Source of the DNA: an uncultured Flavobacteriaceae bacterium
GTDB lineage: Bacteria; Bacteroidota; Bacteroidia; Flavobacteriales; Flavobacteriaceae
DNA length: 64,000 bases
NCBI GenBank assembly: GCA_947494565.1
Contig: CANLVG010000011.1
Location: 145,733 to 209,732 of the forward strand
Direction of reading: 5' to 3'
Below, one piece after another: positions 18,222 through 27,480 of the stretch. The notes below the pieces were generated by a model, which saw only the letters and a program-made list of their open reading frames with translations, was not told where the DNA came from and did not search any database. A program made the position numbers and the translations under genes. The first letter of the stretch is position 1, and each line of letters opens with the position of its first letter.

Positions 18222-19412
18222 TTAAAATATGAGGAAATTGATATCGCTATACTGCAAATCGAACCATTCACCAACCGACTTACTGGTCAAGATACCATGA
18301 TACATATAAAGTCCGTTACGCAAGCCTTTGTCAAAACGTAGCGAATTTTCAAGTCCACCTTCTTCACCCAATTTCAAAAGGTACGGGGTGAAGATATTGC
18401 TGATCGATATCGATGCTGTCTTAGGGTATCGCGAGGGAATATTGGGTACTCCATAATGGACCACACCGTACTTTTCAAAAGTGGGTTTCTCATGCGAAGT
18501 GATTTCACTGGTCTCAAAGCAGCCGCCCATATCGATACTTACGTCGATGATGACCGCGCCTTTTTTCATATGTTCGACCATCGTATTGGTCACTACAACG
18601 GGCGAGCGTTCTTTGCCACGCGTCGCACCGATAGCCACATCACAACGTCTTAGGGCTTTCATCAAATTCTTGGGTTGTACAGTAGAAGTGTATACGGTTT
18701 GGTGCAAACTGGTCTGAATGTGACGTAATTTGGTAATGGAATTATCAAAAAGTTTGATGTTGGCGCCCAATCCTATTGCGGAACGGGCCGCAAATTCACC
18801 TACGGTACCGGCGCCTATGATAACGACTTCAATGGGCGGTACACCACTAATATTACCAAACATCAATCCGTTACCATCATTGGTCGCGGCCAATAGTTCT
18901 GAAGCGATAAGTACTGAAGAAATTCCGGCAATTTCACTGAGCGAGCGGACAACCGGATACTTGCCATCATCGTCTTTTATATACTCGAAAGCGACTGCAG
19001 TGATCCGTTTGCGGGCCAGTTCTTCAAAATACTTTTTGCTTTGTACTTTTAATTGGAGTGCGGAAATGATGGTACTCTGCGGGTTCATCATTTCGATTTC
19101 CGCGAAAGTCGGTGGCTCCACCTTTAAGATCAAGGGGCAGCCATATACTTTTTTAGGGTCTTTGGCAATTTCTGCTCCTGCATCCGCATATTCGATATCG
19201 GAATAGAACGCGCCTTCCCCGGCACCGGATTCTATCATGACGCGATGCCCATTGGCTGTAATAGCAGTGACTGCATCAGGGGTAAGGCAGATACGTTTTT
19301 CTTGAAATTGATTCTCTTTGGGTACCCCGATAAAAAGTTCTCCCTTTTGTTTGAGAACTTCCAAGGTTTCTTCCTGAGGAAGTAATTGTTGCTTACTAAA
19401 AGGTTGGTCCAT
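18222..19412 (-). CDS. ald: Alanine dehydrogenase
   Basis: Catalyses reversible NAD-dependent oxidative deamination of alanine to pyruvate and ammonia. The 396 residues align with the AlaDH/PNT family. The N-terminal catalytic domain has GVPKENQFQEKRICLTPDAV near residue 34, with the substrate Arg and Lys. The Rossmann domain has VVIIGAGTVGEFAARSAIGL near 193 (GxGxxG). Transhydrogenase alpha subunits are related, but those come with a beta subunit that is absent here. The extended N terminus of about 30 residues is usual in Bacteroidota homologues. Confidence 0.92.
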   Translation of the reverse strand: MDQPFSKQQLLPQEETLEVLKQKGELFIGVPKENQFQEKRICLTPDAVTAITANGHRVMIESGAGEGAFYSDIEYADAGAEIAKDPKKVYGCPLILKVEPPTFAEIEMMNPQSTIISALQLKVQSKKYFEELARKRITAVAFEYIKDDDGKYPVVRSLSEIAGISSVLIASELLAATNDGNGLMFGNISGVPPIEVVIIGAGTVGEFAARSAIGLGANIKLFDNSITKLRHIQTSLHQTVYTSTVQPKNLMKALRRCDVAIGATRGKERSPVVVTNTMVEHMKKGAVIIDVSIDMGGCFETSEITSHEKPTFEKYGVVHYGVPNIPSRYPKTASISISNIFTPYLLKLGEEGGLENSLRFDKGLRNGLYMYHGILTSKSVGEWFDLQYSDINFLIF

Positions 19413-19498
19413 GAACGGAAATTATTCAAGATGGAAACCCATCAAATCAAATTTACGATTTTAAAATGAAAAAGGTTTGGAAATGGACGAACAGGCAG

Positions 19499-20176
19499 TT
19501 AGAATTTAAGATGCATCCAGTCTCTTAGATTGTTCTGAAATTGGCGAAAGATAAGTTCGATATTACCAGTAGAAAGTTTTGCATCGATCCATTCGGAAAG
19601 AGAGCGGTACTCTACGGTATCGGGAGTTGGGGTGTCGAGGTCTTTCTTTTTTTGGACTTGTAGTTTTGATCTTTTGGCTTTTAATTCGTTAAGCTCGACC
19701 TCCATAGCATCCAGGTCGATACCGTTGACATATTTGTCATATAATTTAATCCTTATAAAATAAACGAAAGGGATAACAGCCATACAAATCGGTAGAAGCC
19801 ACCAAATATTTTCGGTGTCTATTACCGTATCTTCAGAAAATAAAAGTTCAAATATTTGGAAAGCGTAGGTCGCAATTGGGATCATAATAATATGATACCA
19901 CCAATTTTTGGAAGTGAAAAACCAAAAAAGGCACAGAATTAACGGTATTGTTTTTTGAGTATAGAACCAGAGGTTTGTTGAGATACTATCAAATCCATTA
20001 CTTCCTATCTCGAAAAATAAAAATGAAATGGTTTGGTGGGCATCTTGACTATTTGGGCCTGGAAAGTAATCGTAAAGTTTGTGTAATATAGGGGTAAGTG
20101 CTACAATGAACATTATAAATGTTTCAATGTAAATTGCCTTTTTTACGTTCCCCTTCCTCTTCGATTCTCTCGACAT
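19499..20176 (-). CDS. Integral membrane protein of unknown function
   Basis: A 225-residue protein with about four membrane helices (AIYIETFIMFIVALTPILHK at 14-33, the region 70-90, WYHIIMIPIATYAFQIFELL at about 92-111, and IWWLLPICMAVIPFVYFIRI at about 123-142). A cytoplasmic tail follows with a short coiled coil (MEVELNELKAKRSKLQVQKK). The gene is A+T-richer than ald next to it. No family recognised. It lies downstream of the 49-residue lipoprotein gene, separated from it by a terminator. Confidence 0.75.
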   Translation of the reverse strand: MSRESKRKGNVKKAIYIETFIMFIVALTPILHKLYDYFPGPNSQDAHQTISFLFFEIGSNGFDSISTNLWFYTQKTIPLILCLFWFFTSKNWWYHIIMIPIATYAFQIFELLFSEDTVIDTENIWWLLPICMAVIPFVYFIRIKLYDKYVNGIDLDAMEVELNELKAKRSKLQVQKKKDLDTPTPDTVEYRSLSEWIDAKLSTGNIELIFRQFQNNLRDWMHLKF

Positions 20177-20201
20177 AAATCAAAACTTTAATCTATCAAC
20201 A

Positions 20202-20228
20202 GAAAAAGGGCAATATTATTGCCCTTTT
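20202..20228 (-). terminator. Intrinsic terminator between the small lipoprotein and the membrane protein gene
   Basis: AAAAGGGCAAT (20204 onward) and ATTGCCCTTTT (ending 20227) are perfectly inverted around a 3-nt loop. On the minus strand the stem is followed by TTTTTC, 26 bp after the stop of the 49-residue gene. It can act in both directions. Confidence 0.8.
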
Positions 20229-20253
20229 CAAATAATAAACTAAAGTATTTAAT

Positions 20254-20403
20254 CTATTTTTTGTGAGGTTTTATTGATTTTTTGTCAATACCCACCTCGT
20301 ACAAATCATCTTCTTGAGCGGTAGTATTGGGTTCACAAGAAACGGCTACCAGTAATACGACGGCCATAAGACCGAAAATTAGTTTTTTTGCTTTCATTTT
20401 CAT
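20254..20403 (-). CDS. 49-residue lipoprotein
   Basis: A very short gene with strong support. The start ATG at 20403 opens a reading frame MKMKAKKLIFGLMAVVLLVA, continuing into VSCEPNTTAQEDDLYEVG, then IDKKSIKPHKK and a stop. The charged N terminus, hydrophobic core and lipobox VAVSC (Cys 23) make a classic signal-peptidase II signal. The mature peptide would be only 27 residues. A perfect terminator lies 26 bp downstream, which supports real expression. Short lipoproteins of this layout occur in flavobacteria, but no function is known. A second in-frame ATG at 20397 could also serve as the start. Confidence 0.8.
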   Translation of the reverse strand: MKMKAKKLIFGLMAVVLLVAVSCEPNTTAQEDDLYEVGIDKKSIKPHKK

Positions 20404-20668
20404 TAAGTATTTAGTTAGAAATCGGACAGTATTCTAGGGTGCAAAGTAAGAAATAAAGTTTATTTTCCGTAGCTTTTCGATTTTAAATTGTGCATTTTGA
20501 CGAAAAATTCAATGATTTCATCGATTTTATTGCAGTTCATCGAAATTTACACAATAAAAATGCGCATTTGACGATACGTGTAAATTCACAAACTAGGGTA
20601 TTCTGACTGAATGGGTGGTCTTAAGACGCGAAGTTGTTCTTCACCAGCTTTTACGGTACCTCAAAATG

Positions 20669-21085
20669 CTATTGGTTGAGTTTCAATTCGCGGGTAAGTG
20701 CATCTACAATCTTGATGTGGACATGGGTCGCGTCTTCCGGAAGAAACGAAGGAATTTTTTCTGGCCACTCGATAAAAATCCATACATCTTGATTTAAATA
20801 GTCCTCAAAACCCAGATCCAACGCTTCCGTTTCGTCATTTATACGATAGAAATCAAAGTGGTAACCTAGGAGCTCCCCAGATTCAAAATGATACTCGTTT
20901 ACAATACCGAAGGTAGGACTACTTCCCGAATCAGATCCGCCCAAAGCCTTAACCAAAGCCTTGGTCAGGGTAGTTTTACCAGCACCCATTTCTCCATGGA
21001 GACAAAGGGTTTTTGATTTGACGGAGGATAGCAACTCCCTAGCGACATCAGCTATGGAATTTTCAGTGTACGTAGTGCTCTTCAT
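20669..21085 (-). CDS. tsaE: tRNA threonylcarbamoyladenosine biosynthesis ATPase TsaE
   Basis: The P-loop ATPase that partners TsaB and TsaD to make t6A37 in ANN-decoding tRNAs. The 138 residues carry the Walker A motif LHGEMGAGKTTLTKAL at about 30-45, the switch-like SSPTFGIVNEY near 57, and the conserved FYRI near 79 and IFIEWPEK near 104. Length and motifs match TsaE (YjeE). It is 290 bp downstream of the periplasmic protein gene on the same strand, a gap with no other gene. Identification is firm. Confidence 0.95.
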   Translation of the reverse strand: MKSTTYTENSIADVARELLSSVKSKTLCLHGEMGAGKTTLTKALVKALGGSDSGSSPTFGIVNEYHFESGELLGYHFDFYRINDETEALDLGFEDYLNQDVWIFIEWPEKIPSFLPEDATHVHIKIVDALTRELKLNQ

Positions 21086-21268
21086 GAAGTGGAAACAAAT
21101 AAAATTAGTTAGCGATGCCGCTAAATATTTTCAAATATAGTTTTTGATTGTTTTACGGCCTAATCTAAATAGCCCCTGTGTTTTGTTGTCTTTGAAGAAC
21201 GCTACGGTGTCACAATGAAACTACAATGAAAATTCTAAGTATACTATAGTCAATAGGGTGATAGAACC

Positions 21269-21312
21269 CCATATTAGGACGCCGCTACAAATTGGTCTTG
21301 TATCTAATATGG
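21269..21312. repeat. 9-bp inverted repeat in the tsaE upstream gap
   Basis: CCATATTAG (21269-21277) and CTAATATGG (21304-21312) are perfectly inverted with a 26-nt loop. Neither side is followed by a T run, so it is not a plain terminator. It lies in the 290-bp gap upstream of tsaE and could be a leader structure or a degenerate repeat. Confidence 0.45.
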
Positions 21313-21375
21313 AGCGTTTGATTTGATCAAACTCAGAAAAGCAGGCCGAGGGTCAACAATCGGTGGTTGCCTATT

Positions 21376-22068
21376 TCAACTAGCCCGATTCTCGAAGAAA
21401 AAGGTGAGTATCTTGACCAGATCCTCGGTATTTTTATAATCGAGTTTCTCTTTCTTTATATAGGTATCCACCGCATTTTTATGTGTTCCAAAAAAGGCCA
21501 TAAACGCTTTCTTTTTTCTGGGCAGTTCCAAAAGGTTGGGGGAGTTCGATTTAAAATCCGTGATGTAGTAGGTGTCGGGCAAATCAATAAATCGGGCTTT
21601 GGCACTTTCCTGAAAGGCTTCCTTCGCTTTTTTCGGGATGAATTTTTTGCGTTCCTTTAGGTAGAGCGTATGATCTGAAACGGACTTCATTTTTTCAAAG
21701 ACCATTAATTTCGACCTTCCTTCCGCATCTGGATGCATTTTCACGATCATTTCCGCTTTAGGCCCATTTGTAAATTGTAGGTGCAGATTTTCCCTTAAGC
21801 GCAATTGCATCACTTTACCCTCTTCTTTCACCTCAACAACTTCATCCGCGGTATTCAAGCGTATGAACCTTGTTTTCGTTTCGTTTTCAATGGTTGCTGG
21901 TCTAAATTGCTCCTCGGCATAGGGTGAGCCATCAACATCGGCATAGCCGGTATTTTTCAGGTTGACCAAATATACGATCATATCCATGGGTTCATTAATG
22001 ACCTGAACCGCTTGTGCGCCTGCTCCCAACAGGTGCAATGCGAAAATCGAAAAAAGCAAATACCTCAT
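21376..22068 (-). CDS. Exported protein of unknown function
   Basis: A 230-residue protein. The N terminus MRYLLFSIFALHLLGAGAQA is a Sec signal peptide with a probable cut after AQA. The mature part has beta-strand repeats in the first half (TRFIRLNTADEVVEVKEEGK; MQLRLRENLHLQF) and a Lys-rich helical second half (YLKERKKFIPKKAKEAFQES). No family recognised. The ATG at 22068 is preferred to a TTG two codons earlier. It lies 30 bp downstream of porX on the same strand, so it may be in the porX operon, and a periplasmic role linked to secretion is a guess. Confidence 0.75.
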   Translation of the reverse strand: MRYLLFSIFALHLLGAGAQAVQVINEPMDMIVYLVNLKNTGYADVDGSPYAEEQFRPATIENETKTRFIRLNTADEVVEVKEEGKVMQLRLRENLHLQFTNGPKAEMIVKMHPDAEGRSKLMVFEKMKSVSDHTLYLKERKKFIPKKAKEAFQESAKARFIDLPDTYYITDFKSNSPNLLELPRKKKAFMAFFGTHKNAVDTYIKKEKLDYKNTEDLVKILTFFFENRAS

Positions 22069-22098
22069 AATCAAGAATTTTAATGCCTCTTAAAGATA

Positions 22099-23643
22099 CT
22101 ATCTAGGTTCTAAAACCACAAAAGGTATGATCATTTCTTCTAAGGAAACCCCGCCGTGCTGGTAGGTGTTTCGGTAATAGCTTACGTAATGATTGTAATT
22201 ATTCGGATAGGCAAAGAACAGGTCGTTCTTGGCAAATACGAATGAACTGCTCATGTTGATACTGGGCAAATGAATACTTCGGGGGTCTTGCGCTGCCAAA
22301 ACATCCTTTTCTTCATAGGAGAGACTTCGGCCTGTTTTATAGCGAAGATTCAGGCTGGTATCCTTATCGCCGATGAGTTTTGAGGGCTGCTTTACATTAA
22401 TAGTACCGTGGTCTGTGGTAATGATTAATTTCATTCCCATACCCTGTGCCTGTTGAATGATTTCCAAAAGAGGAGAGTTCTTGAACCAACTTTGGGTCAA
22501 CGACCGGTAGGCCTTGTCATTGGAGGCCAATTCTTTGATTACTTCCATTTCCGTTTTGGAATGTGAAAGCATATCCACAAAATTATAGACGATCACGGTC
22601 AGGTCATTGTCCTTTTGGGAGCGAAAGTTCTGCGAAAGGTGTTTGCCTTGCTTGAGACTACTGATCTTATGGTAGTCCCATTTGAGTTGTAATCCCAGTC
22701 TTTTGATCTGTTCCCCTAAAAACTTATCCTCAAACAGATTTTTGCCGCCTTCATCGGTATCGTTTTTCCACCAATCAGGGTATTTCTTCTCCATGGCCAA
22801 TGGGGTGAGTCCAGAAAAAATAGCATTTCTGGCATATTGGGTAGCCGTCGGCAAAATACTCAAGTATGATTTTTCATCTGTTTTTTTATAGAACGAACCA
22901 ACCGTATCTTCAAAAGCGAACCATTGATCGTACCTCAGATTATCTACCACCACTAATAAGGTAGGCTGTTGCTGTAGTTCGGGTTGTACCCATTCCTTGA
23001 ACAGGGTATGTGACATAACGGGGCCGTCTATATCGGTAAACCAATCTTCGTAATTCTTTTCGACGAATTTTCCGAATTGGTTATTCGCCTCGACCTTTTG
23101 TGACTCTAGAATTTCGAACATCCCTGAATCTTCGATATCCTCAAGACGCATTTCCCAATAGATGAGCTTTTTATACAGTTCGATCCATTCTTCATAGGAG
23201 TTCACCATAGACAGATCCATTGCGATCTTTCTGAACTCCTGCTGGTAATTGGCCGTCGTCTTTTCGGAGACCAAACGGGAATGATCTAGATTTTTCTTTA
23301 AGGAAAGTAGAATTTGATTAGGGTTTACGGGTTTGATCAGGTAATCGGCAATTTTAGAACCAATAGCCTCTTCCATGATAAACTCCTCTTCACTTTTGGT
23401 AATCATGACCACCGGTAAGCTCGAATTCATCACCTTGATCTCGTTTAAGGTTTCCAGACCCGATATTCCAGGCATATTTTCATCCAAGAATACGATGTCT
23501 ACCCGGCTTTCGGAAAGCTCTTCCAATGCTTCCTGGCCACTCTGGCAGGTGATGACATCATAATTTTTATTTTGAAGAAAGATAATATGAGGTTTCAAAA
23601 GGTCAATTTCATCATCGACCCATAGTATTGTTATTTTATTCAT
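22099..23643 (-). CDS. porX: PorX-type response regulator with PglZ phosphatase domain
   Basis: A 514-residue two-domain protein. The N-terminal receiver domain (1-120) has the acidic pair DDE at 10-12, the phosphoacceptor D54 in VFLDENMPG, and Lys in YLIKPVNPN near 107. The C-terminal PglZ domain of the alkaline-phosphatase fold (about 160-514) shows metal-binding segments VVDNLRYDQW, TTDHGTINVK and QHGGVSLEEMIIP, with a nucleophile-like Thr in LPTATQYARNA. In Porphyromonas, PorX with PorY and SigP controls the type IX secretion genes, and its PglZ domain cleaves oligonucleotides. The PorY kinase is not adjacent here. It diverges from the HD gene. Confidence 0.93.
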   Translation of the reverse strand: MNKITILWVDDEIDLLKPHIIFLQNKNYDVITCQSGQEALEELSESRVDIVFLDENMPGISGLETLNEIKVMNSSLPVVMITKSEEEFIMEEAIGSKIADYLIKPVNPNQILLSLKKNLDHSRLVSEKTTANYQQEFRKIAMDLSMVNSYEEWIELYKKLIYWEMRLEDIEDSGMFEILESQKVEANNQFGKFVEKNYEDWFTDIDGPVMSHTLFKEWVQPELQQQPTLLVVVDNLRYDQWFAFEDTVGSFYKKTDEKSYLSILPTATQYARNAIFSGLTPLAMEKKYPDWWKNDTDEGGKNLFEDKFLGEQIKRLGLQLKWDYHKISSLKQGKHLSQNFRSQKDNDLTVIVYNFVDMLSHSKTEMEVIKELASNDKAYRSLTQSWFKNSPLLEIIQQAQGMGMKLIITTDHGTINVKQPSKLIGDKDTSLNLRYKTGRSLSYEEKDVLAAQDPRSIHLPSINMSSSFVFAKNDLFFAYPNNYNHYVSYYRNTYQHGGVSLEEMIIPFVVLEPR

Positions 23644-23659
23644 AGTACAGGAAAGGTTA

Positions 23660-23711
23660 ACTAGCTATAGGGGTTTTGACGGTATTTGATAGGCCGTATT
23701 CAAGAGCTAGT
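23660..23711. repeat. Nested inverted repeat in the porX upstream region
   Basis: ACTAGCT (23660-23666) pairs with AGCTAGT (23705-23711). Inside lies ACGG (23679-23682) with CCGT (23694-23697). It sits between porX and its putative -7 element, so it would be in the porX 5' untranslated RNA. It could be an operator or an mRNA structure. Confidence 0.4.
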
Positions 23712-23720
23712 AATAAACTT

Positions 23721-23728
23721 CAAATTTA
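23721..23728 (-). promoter_or_regulatory. -7 element for porX
   Basis: On the minus strand this reads TAAATTTG, a full TAnnTTTG match, 78 bp before the porX start. No clear -33 box. Confidence 0.45.
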
Positions 23729-23762
23729 TATATTGAGGTGTATCTATTAGACTTACTTTTAA

Positions 23763-23770
23763 TAACTTTG
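23763..23770 (+). promoter_or_regulatory. -7 element for the HD phosphohydrolase gene
   Basis: TAACTTTG matches TAnnTTTG. Its distance of 31 bp to the TTG start supports that start, as no ATG follows for about 40 codons. Confidence 0.5.
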
Positions 23771-23801
23771 ATGCGCTAAACACAGCAAAGTCTATTCCAT
23801 T

Positions 23802-25031
23802 TTGACAAAATCGAACAAGCTCAAAATATTCAATGATCCAATTTACGGATTTATTACAATTCCAAACACCCTAATATTCGACCTGATCGCCCATCCTTAT
23901 TTTCAGCGGCTACGTCGAATTTCTCAAATGGGGCTGTCGTATTTGGTCTATCCCGGTGCACATCATACACGTTTCCATCACGCTTTAGGAAGCATGCATT
24001 TGATGTCACAGGCCATTCAAGTGCTTCGCTTTAAGGGAGTTGATATCACAAAAGAGGAAGAGGAAGGTCTATTATGCGCCATCTTATTACATGATATCGG
24101 TCATGGACCGTTTTCACATGCGATGGAAGAAAGTATCGTCGAAGGTGTGCATCACGAATACATTTCGATCCTTTTTATGGAAGATCTCAATGACAGGTTT
24201 AACGGAAGTTTAACGGTGGCCTTGAAGATTTTTAAAGGGGCTTACCCAAAAAAGTTTCTAAATCAATTGATTTCAAGTCAATTGGATATGGATCGCCTCG
24301 ACTATCTGAAACGGGATAGTTTCTATACCGGTGTTGCCGAGGGAAATATTAACGCCGAACGCCTGATCAGTATGATGAACGTGGTCAACGGAGAGCTGGT
24401 TATGGAAGAGAAGGCTATTTATTCCGTTGAGAAGTTTTTGATGGCCCGACGGTTCATGTATTGGCAAGTATACCTGCATAAGACGGGCATCGTCGCAGAG
24501 CAGTTGTTGATCCGTATTTTAAAACGCGCAAAGAAGCTGTTGGAAGAAGGTGTGCCGTTGGAATGCAGCCCTGTGTTTTTGTTTTTTATGCAGCATAAGA
24601 TTACCAAGGACAGTTTTAATTCGAGCGTTTTGGAAAAGTTCGCACAGTTAGATGATACCGATGTCTTATCAGCTATTAAACAATGGCAGGATCATCAAGA
24701 TAGGGTATTGTCACGCCTCTGTCGTATGGTTATCAATAGAACACTTCTAAAGATCAAATTGAAGAAGAAGCCCATAACCGAGGAAGTTGTTTTAAAGCAT
24801 AAAGCCAAGTTTAAATCCGTTTATGATCTTTCCGATGAAGAATGTGAATACTTTGTTTTTACCGGAAAGATTCAAAATCGTGCCTATGACGCCATCAGTC
24901 AGAACATCAATATCCTGAAAAAAAACGGAAAGATCATCGATGTAGCCAAGGCTTCCGATCACTTAAATCTGAAGGCACTTTCCAAGACCGTGACCAAATA
25001 TTATATCTGTTACCCCAAAGAATCTGTTTAA
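23802..25031 (+). CDS. HD domain phosphohydrolase (dNTPase-like)
   Basis: A 409-residue cytosolic protein related to SAMHD1-type dNTP hydrolases. The HD signature is clear: [12 protein letters not shown] near residue 48 and [18 protein letters not shown] near 92, with the fourth ligand probably in [11 protein letters not shown] near 165. The start is a TTG, giving [20 protein letters not shown], which fits the conserved opening of the family ([11 protein letters not shown]) and leaves no better ATG. The substrate could be dNTP or another nucleotide. lpxD starts 23 bp after its stop, so it may head the lipid A operon. Confidence 0.88.
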   Translation: MTKSNKLKIFNDPIYGFITIPNTLIFDLIAHPYFQRLRRISQMGLSYLVYPGAHHTRFHHALGSMHLMSQAIQVLRFKGVDITKEEEEGLLCAILLHDIGHGPFSHAMEESIVEGVHHEYISILFMEDLNDRFNGSLTVALKIFKGAYPKKFLNQLISSQLDMDRLDYLKRDSFYTGVAEGNINAERLISMMNVVNGELVMEEKAIYSVEKFLMARRFMYWQVYLHKTGIVAEQLLIRILKRAKKLLEEGVPLECSPVFLFFMQHKITKDSFNSSVLEKFAQLDDTDVLSAIKQWQDHQDRVLSRLCRMVINRTLLKIKLKKKPITEEVVLKHKAKFKSVYDLSDEECEYFVFTGKIQNRAYDAISQNINILKKNGKIIDVAKASDHLNLKALSKTVTKYYICYPKESV

Positions 25032-25054
25032 CTATTTTTCTTACTTTTGTGTTC

Positions 25055-26089
25055 ATGATTTTCACAGCAGGTCAGATTGCCGGTCTTTTAGAGGGTGAAG
25101 TAGATGGAAACCCCGAGATTGCCGTCCACAAAGTAGCCAAAATAGAAGAAGGCGAAACGGGATCTTTGACCTTCTTGGCCAATCCGAAATACACTCCTTA
25201 CATATATACCACCCGCGCATCGATTACCATTGTCAACAAAGATTTTGTTCCTGAGCAAGAATTGGTCACTACCTTGATCAAGGTAGATGACGCTTACGAA
25301 TCGTTTTCCAAACTACTGGAATACTACGATAAGGTCAAAAGCGCAAAGGTCGGTGTTGAACATCCCAGTTATTTATCTGAAAGTGCCACACATGGAGACA
25401 ACCTATATATGGGCGCGTTCTCTTATGTCGGCGAAAATGTTGTGATGGGCAATGGGGTGAAAATATACCCGAATGCCTATGTGGGAGAGAATGTAAAATT
25501 AGGCGATAATGTGACCTTGTTTTCTGGTGCCAAAGTGTATTCGGACACTATTGTGGGCAATAACTGTGTCATACACAGTGGGGCTATAGTAGGTTCGGAT
25601 GGTTTTGGTTTTGCACCGGATAAAAACGGCATCTTCAATAAGATACCGCAAACCGGAAATGTCATTCTTGAAGACGATGTTGATGTCGGCGCAGGTACCA
25701 CTATTGATAGGGCCACCTTAGGTTCTACGATCTTGAGGAAAGGCGTGAAATTGGACAATCAAATTCAGATTGCACATAATGTGGAGATAGGCGAACATAC
25801 CGTGATTGCTGCACAGACAGGTATTGCGGGATCGGCGAAAATCGGAAAGCGCTGTTTGATTGGCGGACAAGTGGGTATCGTTGGGCATATTGTCATTGGT
25901 GACGATGTAAGGATACAGGCACAATCCGGCATCGGAAGGAACATTAAGGATGGGGAAATTCTTCAAGGATCTCCCGCATTGGCCTATGGCGATTATAATA
26001 AGTCTTATGTGCACTTTAAAAACTTGCCGAAAATTGTAAATCGAATTAACGAACTGGACAAAAAGTACACTCTTGATAATAACGAATAA
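25055..26089 (+). CDS. lpxD: UDP-3-O-(3-hydroxyacyl)glucosamine N-acyltransferase
   Basis: Third step of lipid A synthesis: adds the N-linked 3-hydroxyacyl chain to UDP-3-O-acyl-glucosamine. The 344 residues include the N-terminal uridine-binding domain (1-100, with [16 protein letters not shown]) and a left-handed beta-helix of hexapeptide repeats (about 105-300). The catalytic His is in [12 protein letters not shown]. The ATG at 25055 is chosen over a GTG at 25049. Its 3' end overlaps lpxC by 17 bp, and lpxC-fabZ and lpxA follow at once. Confidence 0.95.
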   Translation: MIFTAGQIAGLLEGEVDGNPEIAVHKVAKIEEGETGSLTFLANPKYTPYIYTTRASITIVNKDFVPEQELVTTLIKVDDAYESFSKLLEYYDKVKSAKVGVEHPSYLSESATHGDNLYMGAFSYVGENVVMGNGVKIYPNAYVGENVKLGDNVTLFSGAKVYSDTIVGNNCVIHSGAIVGSDGFGFAPDKNGIFNKIPQTGNVILEDDVDVGAGTTIDRATLGSTILRKGVKLDNQIQIAHNVEIGEHTVIAAQTGIAGSAKIGKRCLIGGQVGIVGHIVIGDDVRIQAQSGIGRNIKDGEILQGSPALAYGDYNKSYVHFKNLPKIVNRINELDKKYTLDNNE

Positions 26090-27479
26090 CAAACAAAGAA
26101 CAATTGCGAAGGAGGTTATCCTAAAAGGAGTAGGGCTCCATACCGGAGAGGATGTGACGATGAAATTCGTTCCCGCACCCGAAAACCACGGATATGCCTT
26201 CAAACGTATCGACCTCGAGGGGCAACCCGTCATCGAGGCGGATGCCAATTACGTGGTGAACACGCAACGAGGAACCAATCTCGAGAAAAATGGGGTCAAG
26301 ATACAGACTTCCGAACACGTGCTGGCTGCCTTGGTCGGTATGGAAATCGATAATGTGCTTATCGAGCTCGATGCTCCTGAACCGCCGATTATGGACGGCT
26401 CTTCCAAATACTTTGTGGAGGCGCTTGAAATTGTTGGGGTAGAAGAACAAGAAGCCGAACGTGAAGAATATGTGGTGAAGGATGTGATTTCCTATAAGGA
26501 TGAAACTACCGGTAGTGATATCACCATCATACCGGCAGATACCTACCAAGTGACCACCATGGTCGACTTTGGCACAAAGGTATTGGGCACCCAAAATGCC
26601 ACTTTGGAAAAATTGTCCGATTTTAAAACGGAAATTGCCGATGCCCGTACCTTCAGCTTTCTGCATGAATTGGAAGCCTTGCTCGAAAATGGTCTGATCA
26701 AAGGGGGAGACTTGAACAATGCCATTGTATATGTCGACAAGGAGATTTCCGAAGAGACAATGAAGAAGCTTGAAAAAGCCTTCAACAAAAAGAAGTTATC
26801 GGTAAAACCGAACGGCATTCTCGACAACCTTACCCTACACCAACCTAATGAGGCCGCACGCCATAAATTGTTGGACGTCATAGGTGATTTGGCTTTGGCC
26901 GGAACACGTATCAGAGGTAAGGTCATTGCGAACAAGCCGGGCCACTTTGTCAATACACAGTTTGCAAAGAAGTTGTCCAAAATTATTAAAACGGAGAGAA
27001 GGAACAATATCCCGGTCGTCGATTTCAATAAGCCGCCATTGATGGATGTGACAAAAATCATGGACATGTTGCCTCATCGCCCTCCTTTTCTGCTCGTAGA
27101 TCAAATATTAGAGCTTTCCGATACACATGTTATCGGCCTTAAAAATGTAACCATGAACGAGCCCTTTTTCGTGGGGCACTTTCCCGGGGCACCCGTAATG
27201 CCAGGTGTTTTGCAGTTGGAGGCGATGGCACAAACGGGAGGTATTCTCGTATTGACCACCGTGCCGGACCCTGAGAACTACCTTACCTATCTTTTGAAGA
27301 TCGATAATGTGCGGTATAAGCAGCAAGTCGTTCCGGGGGATACACTAATTTTCAAATTGGACTTGATGCAACCGATTCGACGCGGACTCTGTCAAATGCA
27401 CGCGAAAGCCTATACGAACGGAAAACTTGCCTCCGAGGCTGAAATTATGGCGCAGATAATCAAAGTAAAAGGGAACTAA
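26073..27479 (+). CDS. lpxC: Bifunctional LpxC deacetylase / FabZ dehydratase
   Basis: A fusion typical of Bacteroidota. The N-terminal 310 residues are the zinc-dependent UDP-3-O-acyl-GlcNAc deacetylase: SEHVLAAL (first zinc His), EPPIMDGSS and the late [15 protein letters not shown] region with the other His and Asp. The last 150 residues are a hot-dog 3-hydroxyacyl-ACP dehydratase with [12 protein letters not shown] and [19 protein letters not shown]. It commits lipid A synthesis and supplies unsaturated acyl-ACP. The start is TTG at 26073, inside lpxD, since the first ATG would remove the conserved [12 protein letters not shown] segment. Confidence 0.96.
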   Translation: MIITNNKQRTIAKEVILKGVGLHTGEDVTMKFVPAPENHGYAFKRIDLEGQPVIEADANYVVNTQRGTNLEKNGVKIQTSEHVLAALVGMEIDNVLIELDAPEPPIMDGSSKYFVEALEIVGVEEQEAEREEYVVKDVISYKDETTGSDITIIPADTYQVTTMVDFGTKVLGTQNATLEKLSDFKTEIADARTFSFLHELEALLENGLIKGGDLNNAIVYVDKEISEETMKKLEKAFNKKKLSVKPNGILDNLTLHQPNEAARHKLLDVIGDLALAGTRIRGKVIANKPGHFVNTQFAKKLSKIIKTERRNNIPVVDFNKPPLMDVTKIMDMLPHRPPFLLVDQILELSDTHVIGLKNVTMNEPFFVGHFPGAPVMPGVLQLEAMAQTGGILVLTTVPDPENYLTYLLKIDNVRYKQQVVPGDTLIFKLDLMQPIRRGLCQMHAKAYTNGKLASEAEIMAQIIKVKGN

Positions 27480-27480
27480 A

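Noticed and set aside
25042..25049. TACTTTTG before lpxD as a promoter -7 element
   Set aside because: It matches the consensus but ends 5 bp before the start codon, so the transcript would start inside the gene. lpxD is more likely read from the HD gene's promoter.
26121..26666. 181-codon antisense frame inside lpxC-fabZ
   Set aside because: It mirrors the codon pattern of a well-conserved gene and has no start signal or domain.
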